This document shows positions 26,168 through 35,023 of a stretch of DNA of 64,000 nucleotides, one piece after another. This stretch comes from Actinophytocola algeriensis (lineage in GTDB: Bacteria > Actinomycetota > Actinomycetes > Mycobacteriales > Pseudonocardiaceae). Made by a program: the position numbers and the translations under genes. The notes below the pieces were generated by a model. The model saw only the letters and a list, made by a program, of their open reading frames with translations. It was not told where the DNA came from and did no database searches. The first letter of the stretch is position 1. Every line of letters starts with the position of its first letter. The stretch covers positions 605,326 through 669,325 of the forward strand of contig NZ_JACHJQ010000003.1 of assembly GCF_014203735.1 (NCBI RefSeq). The letters run 5' to 3'.

Positions 26168-28291
26168 TCAGCGCAGGCCCGTTGCCTCGGCGATCATGGG
26201 TTTCAGGCTGCGGCTGAATTCCAGGTTCATGTGGTCGTTGTCGAAGTAAACGGCCACGTTTCCTACGACTGCGTAGCACTTATGGTCGTCGCAGAAATAC
26301 TTGGTGAGGTCTACCGCCGTCACGCCTGGGACTTCGGTGGACTTCGCTACTTCGGTCAGTGGGTCTGCCGGGTGGGCTACCTTGCGGTCCACTGCGCACG
26401 TGAGGGGGTTCGTGGGGTTCAGTTCCACGCAGTCCTGCGCTCTCACCTCTCGGTTGAGCGGGGGATCTGCCAGGACCACGACCTTCGCGCCGGTGTCTGA
26501 CCATCGGCGCCAGTACGGCTCCAGGCCGTCCTTGTACTGGGCTGTCTGGGAGCGGTCCGAGCCGTCGTCCGCGTGTTCTTCTCGGGCGAAGAACGACACG
26601 AACACCATGGCCGGCTTGTCCGAAGCGACTACCTCCGTCATGTGGGAGGTCCAGTCGGTGCAGGTTCGGCGTTTCTCTTCCGATGCGACTGTCCGGTAGC
26701 CGGTGAAGTCGATCTTCGCGAAGGGGCAGGCGCCCAGCAGCGCCAGTTTCAGGACCCAGCGTTGTTCCTTGGCCAGTTCGAACAGTGGGGCCTGCCACTG
26801 CTGGGCGTGTGAGTCGCCTACCAGCCACACCGTCTTCGGCTTGGGGTTGCCTTTGCTGTAGTCGCAGATGGAGACCGTCTTGATGTCGCCTGCTTTGTGC
26901 TGGTCGATCTGGCGACATTGCTTGGGGGTGTTGTAGTACTGGTTTGCCGGGCCCATCGTCACGATCTTCGCCGGGCCGAGGCGGTCTGCGCACTTGTTCA
27001 CCATCGCGGGGGCGCCGTGACATGGGGCTTCTTTGTAGGCGCCGACCTCTTGTGTCGCCTGTTCCACATGGCGGTCGTACGTCCAGGCCAGGGCGGCTGA
27101 TGCCAGGGCGACCACCAGCACGCCCGCGATCATCGCCGTGAACGTCAGTTTGGTGCTGCGCTTTAGCGGGGCGAACGTGATGCCCTTGTCTTCCACCAGC
27201 GCCTTCGACAGGTACGCCAGCAGCAGCGACGCGCCCAGCACCGCCAGCAGGTACGGCCACGTCATGCGGCCCGCGTCGAGGACGTCGCCCAGCACGAACG
27301 GGGTCAGGAGGATCAGGGGCCAGTGCCACAGGTACAGGGAGTAGCTGATGTTGCCTATCAGCTGGACCGGCGACGACGCCGTCACCGCCGTGTGCCACTG
27401 CCTGACCGGCCGCAGGCCGGACATGATGACCAGTGCGGTGCCCACCGTCGGGACCGCCGCCAGGTAGCCCGGGAACGGGGTGTGGTGGTCGTACAGGACC
27501 GCCGAGCCGATGATCATCGCGAAGCCCGCCAGGGACGCCGCGCCCGCCGCCGCGCGGGGGAGGGCCAGGCGGTGCGCTGCCAGCGCCACCAGGGCGCCCA
27601 GTGCGAACTCCCACACGCGCACCGGGGTGATGAAGTACGCCTCGTTCGGGGACGCCTGCGTGTAGTACACGCTGAACGCGAACGACGCCGCGCCCACCAG
27701 CGCGATGCCGACGACCTGAGCGCGGCGGCGACGGACCTTGAACAGCAGCAGCAACAGCAGCGGCCACACCAGGTAGAACTGCTCCTCCACCGACAGTGAC
27801 CAGTAGTGCTGCACCAGGCTGGCGGCGGTGTTCGCCGCCATGTAGTCCACCGACTTGGCTGCCAGCAGCCAGTTCTCCCAGTACATGGCGCTCGCGGCGG
27901 CCTCGTGGGCCGTCGCTTCCCAGCGGGAGTACGGGAGCAGGAAATACGCCGCCGCCACCGACAGGGCCAGCACCAGCAAGGCCGCGGGCAGCAGCCTGCG
28001 GATCCGGCGTGCGTAGAACTGGCCCAGTTTGACCCGGCCTGTCCGAATGATCTCTTTGTCGAGGTGGGAGCTGATCAGGAAGCCCGAGATCACGAAGAAC
28101 ACGTCCACGCCGACATAACCGCCGGTCAGCCAGTCGGCGGACAGGTGGTTGAGCACCACCGCCAGCACGGCGACCGCGCGCAGCGCCTGGATGTCGGTCC
28201 GGAAACCGGTCGCGCGGGCCGCGTCAGACGGCGGGGCGCCACCGCTCCGGCGCTGCTCGATGACGGTGTCCACTCTCGTCCGATCCCCCAA
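26168..28291 (-). CDS. OafA/YrhL-type acyltransferase with SGNH domain
   Basis: A 707-residue membrane enzyme that acylates an envelope polysaccharide or lipid sugar. The N-terminal acyltransferase-3 domain (about 30-400) has ten membrane spans, the catalytic His49 in VVLNHLSADW, the YVGVDVFFVISGFL segment, and WSLSVEEQFYL. After one more span near 390-410, an outer SGNH hydrolase-like domain follows, with VGDSHAQQW near residue 490 and the terminal DNDHMNLEFS (catalytic Asp-His) near 687. Such enzymes bring acyl groups across the membrane. It is alone on the strand, next to the surface-glycan block. Confidence 0.92.
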   Translation of the reverse strand: MGDRTRVDTVIEQRRSGGAPPSDAARATGFRTDIQALRAVAVLAVVLNHLSADWLTGGYVGVDVFFVISGFLISSHLDKEIIRTGRVKLGQFYARRIRRLLPAALLVLALSVAAAYFLLPYSRWEATAHEAAASAMYWENWLLAAKSVDYMAANTAASLVQHYWSLSVEEQFYLVWPLLLLLLFKVRRRRAQVVGIALVGAASFAFSVYYTQASPNEAYFITPVRVWEFALGALVALAAHRLALPRAAAGAASLAGFAMIIGSAVLYDHHTPFPGYLAAVPTVGTALVIMSGLRPVRQWHTAVTASSPVQLIGNISYSLYLWHWPLILLTPFVLGDVLDAGRMTWPYLLAVLGASLLLAYLSKALVEDKGITFAPLKRSTKLTFTAMIAGVLVVALASAALAWTYDRHVEQATQEVGAYKEAPCHGAPAMVNKCADRLGPAKIVTMGPANQYYNTPKQCRQIDQHKAGDIKTVSICDYSKGNPKPKTVWLVGDSHAQQWQAPLFELAKEQRWVLKLALLGACPFAKIDFTGYRTVASEEKRRTCTDWTSHMTEVVASDKPAMVFVSFFAREEHADDGSDRSQTAQYKDGLEPYWRRWSDTGAKVVVLADPPLNREVRAQDCVELNPTNPLTCAVDRKVAHPADPLTEVAKSTEVPGVTAVDLTKYFCDDHKCYAVVGNVAVYFDNDHMNLEFSRSLKPMIAEATGLR

Positions 28292-28368
28292 AGCAGTCGG
28301 TGCTCAAAGATCCCCAGCGGGGTAGCGTAACCGACTCTTCTCACGCGCCAGGGGCGCGTTAGGTTGCT

Positions 28369-29547
28369 TCAGGACGCCTGATCGGCGACGTGTTTCGCGA
28401 TCTCCAGCGCACACGTCGCGCCAGGTGAGGGTGCGTTCAGCACGTGGACCTGGTGGGGCGCGGATTCGATGATGAAGTCCTGCACGAGCGTCCCGTCCGG
28501 CAGCAACGCCTGGGCCCGCACCCCGGAGCCGGCCCGCACCAGGTCCTCCCGTCCCACCGCGGGCACCAGCCGCGCCAGGCTGTTGGCGAACCGGCGCCGC
28601 GACAGCGAGCGGACCACCTCGTCGACGGCCGTGCGCGGGTACTTGCGCGCCAGCCGCCAGATGCCGGGGAACCGCGCGACCTCCGCCAGGTCCGCGGCCG
28701 AGACGTCCCGCCAGCGGTAGCCCTCGCGGCGCAGCGCGAGCACCGCGTTCGGGCCAGCGTGCACGCTGCCGTCGAGCATGCGCGTCAGGTGCACGCCAAG
28801 GAACGGCAGCGTCGGGTCCGGCACCGGGTAGATCAGGCCCCGGACCAGGTGCGCGGACTCGGGTCGCAGCGTGAAGTACTCGCCGCGGAACGGCACGATC
28901 CGCACCTTCGGGTTCAGCCCGGCCAGGCGTGCGACCCGGTCGGCGTGCAGGCCAGCGCAGTTGACCAGCACGTCCGCCCGCAGCACCTCGCTGCCCGTCG
29001 CGATCTCCACGCCGCCGCTCCGGCCCGCGCGGATGCCCAGCGCAGGCGTCGACAGGCGCAGGTCGGCGCCCGCTTCCGCCAGCAGCCGGACCAGCGCGGC
29101 GCACACGGCCGGGAAGTCGATGATGCCGGTGCTCTCCACCCGCAGGGCCGACAGGCAGGCGACCTCGGGTTCACGTTCGTGCGCTTCCGCGGGCTCGATC
29201 AGCTTCGCGGGCACGTTGTTGGCCTCGGCGCGGGCCGCCAGCGCGTGCAGGCCGGGCAGCTCCTCCTCGCGGGTGGCGACGACGAGCTTGCCGCATACCT
29301 CGACCGGCACACCGTGCTCGCGGGCGAACTCCACGATCGACCGGTTCCCCGCCACCGACATGCGTGCCTTGAACGACCCCGGCGCGTAGTACAGCCCGGC
29401 GTGCACGACGTTGGAGTTGTGCCCGGTCTGGTGCCCGGCCCAGTGGTCCTCCTTCTCCAGGACGGTCACCCGGTCGCCGCGCGAGGTCAGCTCCCGCGCG
29501 GTCGCCAGGCCGAGGATGCCACCGCCGACCACCACTACGTTTCGCAC
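28369..29547 (-). CDS. lhgO: L-2-hydroxyglutarate oxidase
   Basis: FAD enzyme oxidising L-2-hydroxyglutarate to 2-oxoglutarate, passing electrons to the membrane quinone pool. The 392 residues start with the dinucleotide fold VVVVGGGILGLATARELTSR (Gly-rich loop at 8-13). Then come the family marks TGHNSNVVHAGLYY, RSIVEFAREHGVP, VVPFRGEYF-like IVPFRGEYFTLRPE, and the late GSGVRAQAL. The GTG at 29547 directly precedes the flavin fold; the frame remains open upstream through the complement of a Thr repeat and is not coding there. It is divergent from the LAxTG-protein gene. Lysine or glutarate breakdown is the usual setting. Confidence 0.9.
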   Translation of the reverse strand: MRNVVVVGGGILGLATARELTSRGDRVTVLEKEDHWAGHQTGHNSNVVHAGLYYAPGSFKARMSVAGNRSIVEFAREHGVPVEVCGKLVVATREEELPGLHALAARAEANNVPAKLIEPAEAHEREPEVACLSALRVESTGIIDFPAVCAALVRLLAEAGADLRLSTPALGIRAGRSGGVEIATGSEVLRADVLVNCAGLHADRVARLAGLNPKVRIVPFRGEYFTLRPESAHLVRGLIYPVPDPTLPFLGVHLTRMLDGSVHAGPNAVLALRREGYRWRDVSAADLAEVARFPGIWRLARKYPRTAVDEVVRSLSRRRFANSLARLVPAVGREDLVRAGSGVRAQALLPDGTLVQDFIIESAPHQVHVLNAPSPGATCALEIAKHVADQAS

Positions 29548-29658
29548 GGAAAGTAAGCGTACGGCGTGCACACGTCCGTAGGTAACGGACCGATCACGGC
29601 GGCAACCGGCGGTGGCCGCCCCGCGGTGTCCGGAGCAACCACGACACCTGGGGGAAGC

Positions 29659-30453
29659 ATGAGAACGCTCATCAGCGCGCTCGCCGCGACCGGTCTGCTG
29701 CTCGCGGCGGCGCCCATCGCGACGGCCGACGAGACCACGACCACCACTACGACGCCCACGACAACGACACCGACGACAACGACACCGACGACAACGACAC
29801 CGACGACAACGACACCGACGACAACGACACCGACGACAACGACACCGACGACAACGCCCACCGCCACAACCACGCCAACCACAACCACGACCACCACGTC
29901 GACGACCGAGGAAATCCTCGGCCCCAACGACCTGAGCCTCACCGGCCTGACGTTCGCCCCGGACAAGAAGACCTACCGGCCCGGCGACACCTTCACCGCC
30001 ACCATGACGGCCCGAGGCGGCGCTCTCCGCGATGGGTGGGGCATCGCCGGGACCTTCCCGGCAGGGCTCACGGTCACCGGCAGTACGGGCCTGGCCGCCG
30101 TCGAGACCGGCAAGGGCACGCTCAAGGGCTTCGGCGAGGACAAGCTCGATCCCGGCGCGACCGCCACCGTGACGGTGACGTTCCGCGCGGACGCGGAGAC
30201 CAGCGGCCCGGTCACGTTCCGGGTGTTCGGTGGTCTGTGGCCGGACGTGAACCCGGACAACGACACCGTGGCCCGCGACGTCGTGGTGGCGAAGGCAACG
30301 GCACCAGCACCGCCGAAGCCCGCCCCGCAACCGAAGCTCGCCGACACCGGTGCGTCCTCGGCGGTACCGCTGCTCGCGGGCGGCGTGCTCGTCCTCCTCG
30401 GCGGCGGGCTGCTGCTGGCCGTCCGCCGCGGGAACAGCCGCGGGAATACCTGA
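29659..30453 (+). CDS. Wall-anchored Thr-rich protein with LAxTG sorting signal
   Basis: A 264-residue exported protein. The signal peptide (1-24) ends IATADE. Residues about 25-75 are a TTTTP-repeat stalk encoded by an exact 15-base tandem repeat. The folded part (about 80-210) is a single Ig-like/DUF11-like domain (PGDTFTATMT and GATATVTVTFRADA). The end carries LADTG, a hydrophobic span and a RRGNSRG tail, the layout of a sortase substrate. LAxTG is the form known for class E sortases of high-GC actinobacteria. ATG 29659 has GGGGGAA upstream. The sortase that would use it is not certain; the class F enzyme at 49070 is the only one in the window. Confidence 0.82.
   Translation: MRTLISALAATGLLLAAAPIATADETTTTTTTPTTTTPTTTTPTTTTPTTTTPTTTTPTTTTPTTTPTATTTPTTTTTTTSTTEEILGPNDLSLTGLTFAPDKKTYRPGDTFTATMTARGGALRDGWGIAGTFPAGLTVTGSTGLAAVETGKGTLKGFGEDKLDPGATATVTVTFRADAETSGPVTFRVFGGLWPDVNPDNDTVARDVVVAKATAPAPPKPAPQPKLADTGASSAVPLLAGGVLVLLGGGLLLAVRRGNSRGNT
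29761..29850 (+). repeat. 15-base tandem repeat encoding TTTTP
   Basis: Six exact consecutive copies of ACAACGACACCGACG, with a partial degenerate seventh. They lie in frame inside the Thr-rich protein gene and lengthen its stalk by five residues per copy, so length variation between strains is expected. Confidence 0.95.
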
Positions 30454-30491
30454 CGGCCCAGGCAACCCGGAGCGATCTCACACGACTTATA

Positions 30492-30553
30492 GGTACGGCC
30501 CGCGCCACATGGCGTCGGGGGACGGCACAGAACTCGTTTCGCGGGCCCGTACC
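30492..30553. promoter_or_regulatory. Long-spaced inverted repeat upstream of DUF6541 gene A
   Basis: Arms GGTACGGCCCGCG and CGCGGGCCCGTACC match with one bulged base across a 35-base spacer, between the Thr-rich gene and the glycan operon. It could be an attenuator hairpin or a regulator site; no more can be said. Confidence 0.35.
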
Positions 30554-30621
30554 AATGTCGATTCGGCGATGACCCGTGCCCGCGTGGCACGGGTGTTCGT
30601 CCTGCGCTCCTGGGGGATCGC

Positions 30622-32499
30622 GTGAACTGGGTGGAAGTCGCGCCGATCGTGCTCGTCACGGTCGCGTGGTTGTGGTTGCCGGGGCTGCCGGTGACGTATT
30701 CGTTGGGGTTGCGGGGAATCGCGGCGGCCGCGACCGCACCGCTGGTGAGCATCGCGGTCGTGGCGGGCACCGCGGTGGCCGCCGAACTGGCCGGAGTGGG
30801 GTGGTCGGTGCTGGTACCGCTCGCCGTCTCCGCGGTACTCGCGGCAACAGCGTTCTTCCTGCGACGCAAGGCTTTCGCGCCTGATCCGCGGCGACTGACC
30901 ATCGTCGCCGCGGTGGGGATGCTGCCCGCGGCACTGCTGGCGACGTTCAGCGTCATGCGTGCGGTCGGCCCGCCGGACAGCCTCTCGCAGGTGTTCGACA
31001 CGCCGTTCCACTACAACGCGCTCGCCTACATCCGCGACACGCACCAGGCGTCGTCGCTGACGATCGGCTCGCTGGGCAACCCGGACCTGCCGGGCGTGTT
31101 CTACCCGGCGGCCTGGCACGACTTCGGCTCGCTCGTGATGATGTCGACCGGCACGTCGATCCCCATCGCCGCCAACGTGGTGTGCGCGGTCGTCACCGTG
31201 CTGCTGTGGCCGCTGTCGTGCCTGCTGCTGGCGCGTCAGCTGTTCGGCCGCAACATCGCCGCGCTGGCGATCGCGGGCGTGCTGAGCGTCGCGTTCCCCG
31301 GGTTCCCGTGGGACCTGTTCGGGTGGGGCGTGCTGTGGCCCAACCTGTTCGGGATGGCGCTCGCACCGGCGGCGTTCGCGCTCGTGCTGACCGTCACCGG
31401 ATGGGTGAAGGACGACGCGATCGGCACCCGTCGGGCGTGGGTGCTGCTCGTCTTCGCCGTGGTGGCGGCCGGGTTCGCGCACCCGAACGTGTTGTTCTCA
31501 CTGGTCGCGCTGTCGCTGTTCCCGGTCGGCGCACGGCTGTTCCTGCGGGCCAGGCAGGGCAGGCGCGGGGTGGTCGAGTGCGTGGTGTTCGCGGTCGTGG
31601 TGATCGGCGGCTGGCTGTGGTCGGCGACCTCGCCCGTGTTCGCCAACGCCAGGAACTGGAACTGGAAGGCGATCGAGACGCCGGCGAACGCGGTCGGTGA
31701 GGTGCTGCTCAACGCGACCAACCAGCGCGAGGCGCTGTGGCTGCTGTCGGCGGTGGTGGTCGTGGGCATGTGCACGGTGCCGCGGTTCCCCGTCATGCGC
31801 TGGGTGCTGGCCGCTCACGCGGTGACCGCCCTGCTGTACGTGCTCGCCGCGGGCCTCAACCGGCCGGACACCCGCCTGTTCACCGGCTACTGGTACAACG
31901 ACTCGCACCGGCTCGCGGCCATGCTGCCGATCACCGCCGTGCCGCTCGCGATCGCCGGGATCCTCTTCCTCGCCACCAAGCTGCCGAAGGTCAGGCAGCC
32001 CGCCATCGTGCTCACCGCGCTGCTGGTCGTCGCGACCGGTGGCCTGTACCCCGCCGACCGGGAGCTCCGGATCCAGGTCACCTACCCGCGCACCGAGGAA
32101 CACAAGCTGGTCACCGACGACATGCGGGACTTCTACGCGCGGGTCGCCGACGAGATCCCCGAGGACGGCCGCGTGATCGGCAACCCGTTCGACGGCAGCG
32201 TGCTGCTGTGGGCGCTCGCGGACCGCGAGGTGCTCTTCCCGCACTTCCTCACCGCGAGCAGCTCCGGGCAGGCCTACCTCGGCAGGCACCTCGAGGACGC
32301 GGCGACCGATCCGAGGGTCTGCCGCGAGCTGGACCGCTACGACGTCGGGTACGTCCTGATCGGCAAGGACGAGGCCGACACGGTCCAGGGCCGCTACGGC
32401 GGAATCCTCGGTGTCACGGACGCCGAGGGCTTCGAGCTGGTGGACCGTGCGGGGGCCACGCGGCTGTACCGGATCACCGCCTGCGACCGGCACCCGTGA
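30622..32499 (+). CDS. DUF6541-family polytopic membrane protein (copy A)
   Basis: A 625-residue membrane protein. About twelve spans fill residues 1-470, followed by an outer domain of about 150 residues. The layout is like GT-C glycosyltransferases that take sugar from polyprenyl phosphate. Characteristic segments are DTPFHYNALAYIRDTHQASS after span 4, YPAAWHDFGSLV, FPWDLFGWGVLWPNLFGMA, and TGYWYNDSHRLAAMLPI. The outer domain has VIGNPFDGSVLLWALADREV. The family has no assigned activity. GTG 30622 begins MNWVEVAP, the same as its paralog at 35971-37974, which faces it across the operon. A flippase gene follows 36 bases later. Confidence 0.82.
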   Translation: MNWVEVAPIVLVTVAWLWLPGLPVTYSLGLRGIAAAATAPLVSIAVVAGTAVAAELAGVGWSVLVPLAVSAVLAATAFFLRRKAFAPDPRRLTIVAAVGMLPAALLATFSVMRAVGPPDSLSQVFDTPFHYNALAYIRDTHQASSLTIGSLGNPDLPGVFYPAAWHDFGSLVMMSTGTSIPIAANVVCAVVTVLLWPLSCLLLARQLFGRNIAALAIAGVLSVAFPGFPWDLFGWGVLWPNLFGMALAPAAFALVLTVTGWVKDDAIGTRRAWVLLVFAVVAAGFAHPNVLFSLVALSLFPVGARLFLRARQGRRGVVECVVFAVVVIGGWLWSATSPVFANARNWNWKAIETPANAVGEVLLNATNQREALWLLSAVVVVGMCTVPRFPVMRWVLAAHAVTALLYVLAAGLNRPDTRLFTGYWYNDSHRLAAMLPITAVPLAIAGILFLATKLPKVRQPAIVLTALLVVATGGLYPADRELRIQVTYPRTEEHKLVTDDMRDFYARVADEIPEDGRVIGNPFDGSVLLWALADREVLFPHFLTASSSGQAYLGRHLEDAATDPRVCRELDRYDVGYVLIGKDEADTVQGRYGGILGVTDAEGFELVDRAGATRLYRITACDRHP

Positions 32500-32535
32500 C
32501 CGGCCGGGGCCGGGACGTTCCGTACGGTTGTCCGC

Positions 32536-33867
32536 GTGGTCAGCCTGCGTGCACGTCTCGGCCCCGCCATCTACATGGGCGGGGGGCTGGCGCTCGTCGG
32601 CGCGGCGGGCTACGGGTTCGTGGCGCTCGCCGGGCACACGCTCGACCCGGCCCACGCGGCCGCCCTCGCCAGCCTCTACCTCATGGTCAACATCATCGGC
32701 CCCGGTGTGTTCTCCGCGCTCGAGCAGGAGACCAGCCGGTCGGTGAGCACCGAGGTCGCCGCGGGCCGCCCGACGGGGGTGGTGCTGCGGCACGCGTGGC
32801 TCCTCGCGTCCGCGCTGCTGGCCGCGGTGCTCCTGGTGCTGCTGATCGTGTCGCCGGTCCTCACCGACCGGGCGTTCGCCGGGCAGTGGGGGCTGTTCGT
32901 GGCCGTGCTGCTGAGCGTGGTCACCTCGGCCGCCGTGTACGTGGTGCGTGGCCTGCTCGGCGGCGTCCAGCGGTTCACCGGCTACTCGGCCACGCTCGCC
33001 GCCGAGGGCATCGCCAGGATCCTGCCGTGCGTCGTGATCGCGGCGCTGGGCATGCCGGACTCCACCGGCTACGCGCTGATCTTCGCCGCGGGCTCCGGGT
33101 TCGGCGCGGTCGCCGGGCTGTTCTGGCTGCGGCGCGGCGTGCGCGAGCCGGTCGAGCCTGCCGAGCCCACCGGGCCGGTGACCGCGGCGCCGCCGACCGT
33201 GAAGAACATGGCGCGGGCGCTGTCGCTGCTGGTGGGCGGCACCGTGCTGATGCTGGTCGTGTCGAACGTGGCGCCGATCGTGGTGACCGGGCGGCTGACC
33301 GACGACGCGGTCACGGCCGCCGCGTTCGCGTCGGCCTTCGTGCTCGCCCGCATCCCGCTGTTCCTGTTCGCGCCGGTCCAGGCGATGCTGCTGCCGTCGC
33401 TGACCAGGGCGGCCGCCGCGCACGACTTCGCGACGGTGCGGGCCAGGCTCCGGGTGATCATCATGGCGGTGCTCGCCATCGGGCTGCTCGGCGTGCTCGC
33501 GTCGTTCACGATCGGGCCGTGGGCCGTGCAGGTGCTGTTCGGCGCCGAGGTGCGCCTGTCGGCCGTGGTCGTCGGCCTGCTCGGGGTCAGCACGGTCGGG
33601 CTGATGACCGCGATGGTGCTGCAGCCGGGGCTCATCGCGCTGGGTGCGCACAAGTCGGTGACCATCGCGTGGCTCGCGGGCACGGTGGTGCTGGTCGCGC
33701 TGCTCGCGCTGCCCGGTGACCCCATCCGGGCCGGGGTGGCGGCGCAGCTCGCCGGTGCCGCACTCGTGGTGGTGATCATGCTCCGCGCGCTGTCGACGGC
33801 GCTGCGCGGCGGGGCCCAACCCGCGGCGGCGACAGCCGGTACCGGAGTCGCCACGACACCCGGCTAG
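32536..33867 (+). CDS. MOP-superfamily polysaccharide flippase
   Basis: A 443-residue membrane protein with about twelve spans, of the Wzx/oligosaccharide-flippase type. The start GPAIYMGGGLALVGAAGYGF is typical, as is the EQETSRSVSTEVA loop after span 2 and the repeat-like second half from TVKNMARALSLLVGGTVL. It would turn lipid-linked sugars to the outer leaflet. GTG 32536 follows the DUF6541 gene by 36 bases; the GT2 gene starts 11 bases after its stop, so the block is an operon. Substrate is inferred from neighbours. Confidence 0.87.
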   Translation: MVSLRARLGPAIYMGGGLALVGAAGYGFVALAGHTLDPAHAAALASLYLMVNIIGPGVFSALEQETSRSVSTEVAAGRPTGVVLRHAWLLASALLAAVLLVLLIVSPVLTDRAFAGQWGLFVAVLLSVVTSAAVYVVRGLLGGVQRFTGYSATLAAEGIARILPCVVIAALGMPDSTGYALIFAAGSGFGAVAGLFWLRRGVREPVEPAEPTGPVTAAPPTVKNMARALSLLVGGTVLMLVVSNVAPIVVTGRLTDDAVTAAAFASAFVLARIPLFLFAPVQAMLLPSLTRAAAAHDFATVRARLRVIIMAVLAIGLLGVLASFTIGPWAVQVLFGAEVRLSAVVVGLLGVSTVGLMTAMVLQPGLIALGAHKSVTIAWLAGTVVLVALLALPGDPIRAGVAAQLAGAALVVVIMLRALSTALRGGAQPAAATAGTGVATTPG

Positions 33868-33878
33868 TCTTGTCACCC

Positions 33879-34658
33879 GTGTCAAGCAAGGTGCCTGCGG
33901 CCCGCGCGATCATCGTTGTTCCCGCCTGGAACGAGCAGCTGACGGTGGGTGAGACGGTGCGGGAGATCCGCGCCGCGACGCCCGACCTCCCGGTGCTGGT
34001 CGTGAGCGACGGGTCGACCGACCGGACCGCCGACGTGGCCCGCGACGCGGGCGCCCTCGTGCTGGAACTTCCCTTCAACCTCGGTGTCGGCGGGGCGATG
34101 CGGGCCGGGTTCCGCTACGCCGTCCGCCACGGCTACGACGCCGCCGTCCAGGTGGACGCGGACGGGCAGCACGACCCGAAGGAAGTACCGGTGCTGCTGG
34201 AGAAGCTCGCCGAGTACGACATCGTGATCGGTGCCCGGTTCTCCGACGGCGACGACACCTACAAGGTCAAGGGCCCCCGCAAGTGGGCCATGGTCGTGCT
34301 GTCGAAGGTGCTGTCCAAGCTCGCGAAGACCAAGCTCACGGACGCCACGTCCGGGTTCAAGGCGACCGGTGGCCGTGCGCTGCCGGTGTTCGCCGAGCAC
34401 TACCCGGTGGAGTACCTGGGTGACACCGTCGAATCGCTGGTGATCGCGCTGCGTGCCGGCTGCAAGGTCACGCAGGTGTCCGCGCACATGCGCCCCCGGC
34501 GCGGCGGCACCCCCAGCCACCGGCCGATCAAGTCCATGATCTACCTCTTCCGCGCGGGCTTCGCCCTGCTGCTCGCCCTCATCCGCCGGTACGACACGGC
34601 GGCCGAGGTCGACCAGAAGCAGGCGCGTCCCGCGGTGAAGGAAGGCGTCACGCGATGA
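33879..34658 (+). CDS. Polyprenyl-phosphate glycosyltransferase, DPM1-like GT2
   Basis: A cytosolic or membrane-associated GT2 enzyme of about 259 residues, of the group that loads a sugar onto polyprenyl phosphate. Seen are VVPAWNEQLTVGE, the LVVSDGSTDRT loop, FNLGVGGAMRAGFRYA, and the metal site VQVDADGQHD near residue 91. No C-terminal membrane spans are present; instead a DUF2304 membrane gene overlaps its stop (ATGA), a pairing often seen for this GT2 class. The start may be TTG 33870 or GTG 33879; the latter is chosen. It probably makes the sugar donor used by the DUF6541 proteins (inference). Confidence 0.88.
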   Translation: MSSKVPAARAIIVVPAWNEQLTVGETVREIRAATPDLPVLVVSDGSTDRTADVARDAGALVLELPFNLGVGGAMRAGFRYAVRHGYDAAVQVDADGQHDPKEVPVLLEKLAEYDIVIGARFSDGDDTYKVKGPRKWAMVVLSKVLSKLAKTKLTDATSGFKATGGRALPVFAEHYPVEYLGDTVESLVIALRAGCKVTQVSAHMRPRRGGTPSHRPIKSMIYLFRAGFALLLALIRRYDTAAEVDQKQARPAVKEGVTR

Positions 34659-35023
34659 GCAACACCTACCTGGTCGCCCTGGTCGGCAGCATCCTGGTGC
34701 TCGCGGGCATCGTGGAGCTGCTCCGCCGCCGTCAGCTCGGCGAGAAGTACGCGGTGCTGTGGCTCGTCGTCGGCATCCTGCTGCTGATCTTCACGGTGTT
34801 CCCCGGCCTGCTGACCGGGATCGCGAGCGGTCTCGGCGTCGCGGTGCCGACCAACCTCATGTTCTTCGTGGGGATCCTGTTCCTCGTCGGCGTGGTGCTG
34901 CACCTGTCGTGGGAGGTGTCCAGGCTCGAGAACGAGACCCGCAAGCTCGCCGAGGACCAGGCCATCCTGCGGCTCGAGGTCGAGCAGCTGCAGCGCGACA
35001 AGCAGGAGAACGTGACCGACTGA
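34655..35023 (+). CDS. DUF2304 membrane protein
   Basis: A 122-residue protein with three membrane spans (about 5-22, 34-52 and 67-86) and a charged helical tail (about 88-120) likely to form a coiled coil (SRLENETRKLAEDQ). The segment RRRQLGEKYAVLWLVVG after span 1 is the DUF2304 mark. Its start overlaps the stop of the GT2 gene (ATGA), and its stop overlaps the next GT2 start (TGATG). It may anchor the soluble GT2 enzyme at the membrane, but this has not been shown for the family to my knowledge. Confidence 0.88.
   Translation: MSNTYLVALVGSILVLAGIVELLRRRQLGEKYAVLWLVVGILLLIFTVFPGLLTGIASGLGVAVPTNLMFFVGILFLVGVVLHLSWEVSRLENETRKLAEDQAILRLEVEQLQRDKQENVTD

Noticed and set aside
29535-29966. A Val-rich minus-strand frame (VVVGVVV repeats)
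   Set aside because: It is the complement of the Thr-codon repeat in the LAxTG protein gene.
31498-33885. A 795-codon minus-strand frame opposite the DUF6541 and flippase genes
   Set aside because: Composition is Arg/His/Gln/Asp-rich as expected for the complement of GC-rich coding DNA, and the plus-strand genes are clear membrane proteins.
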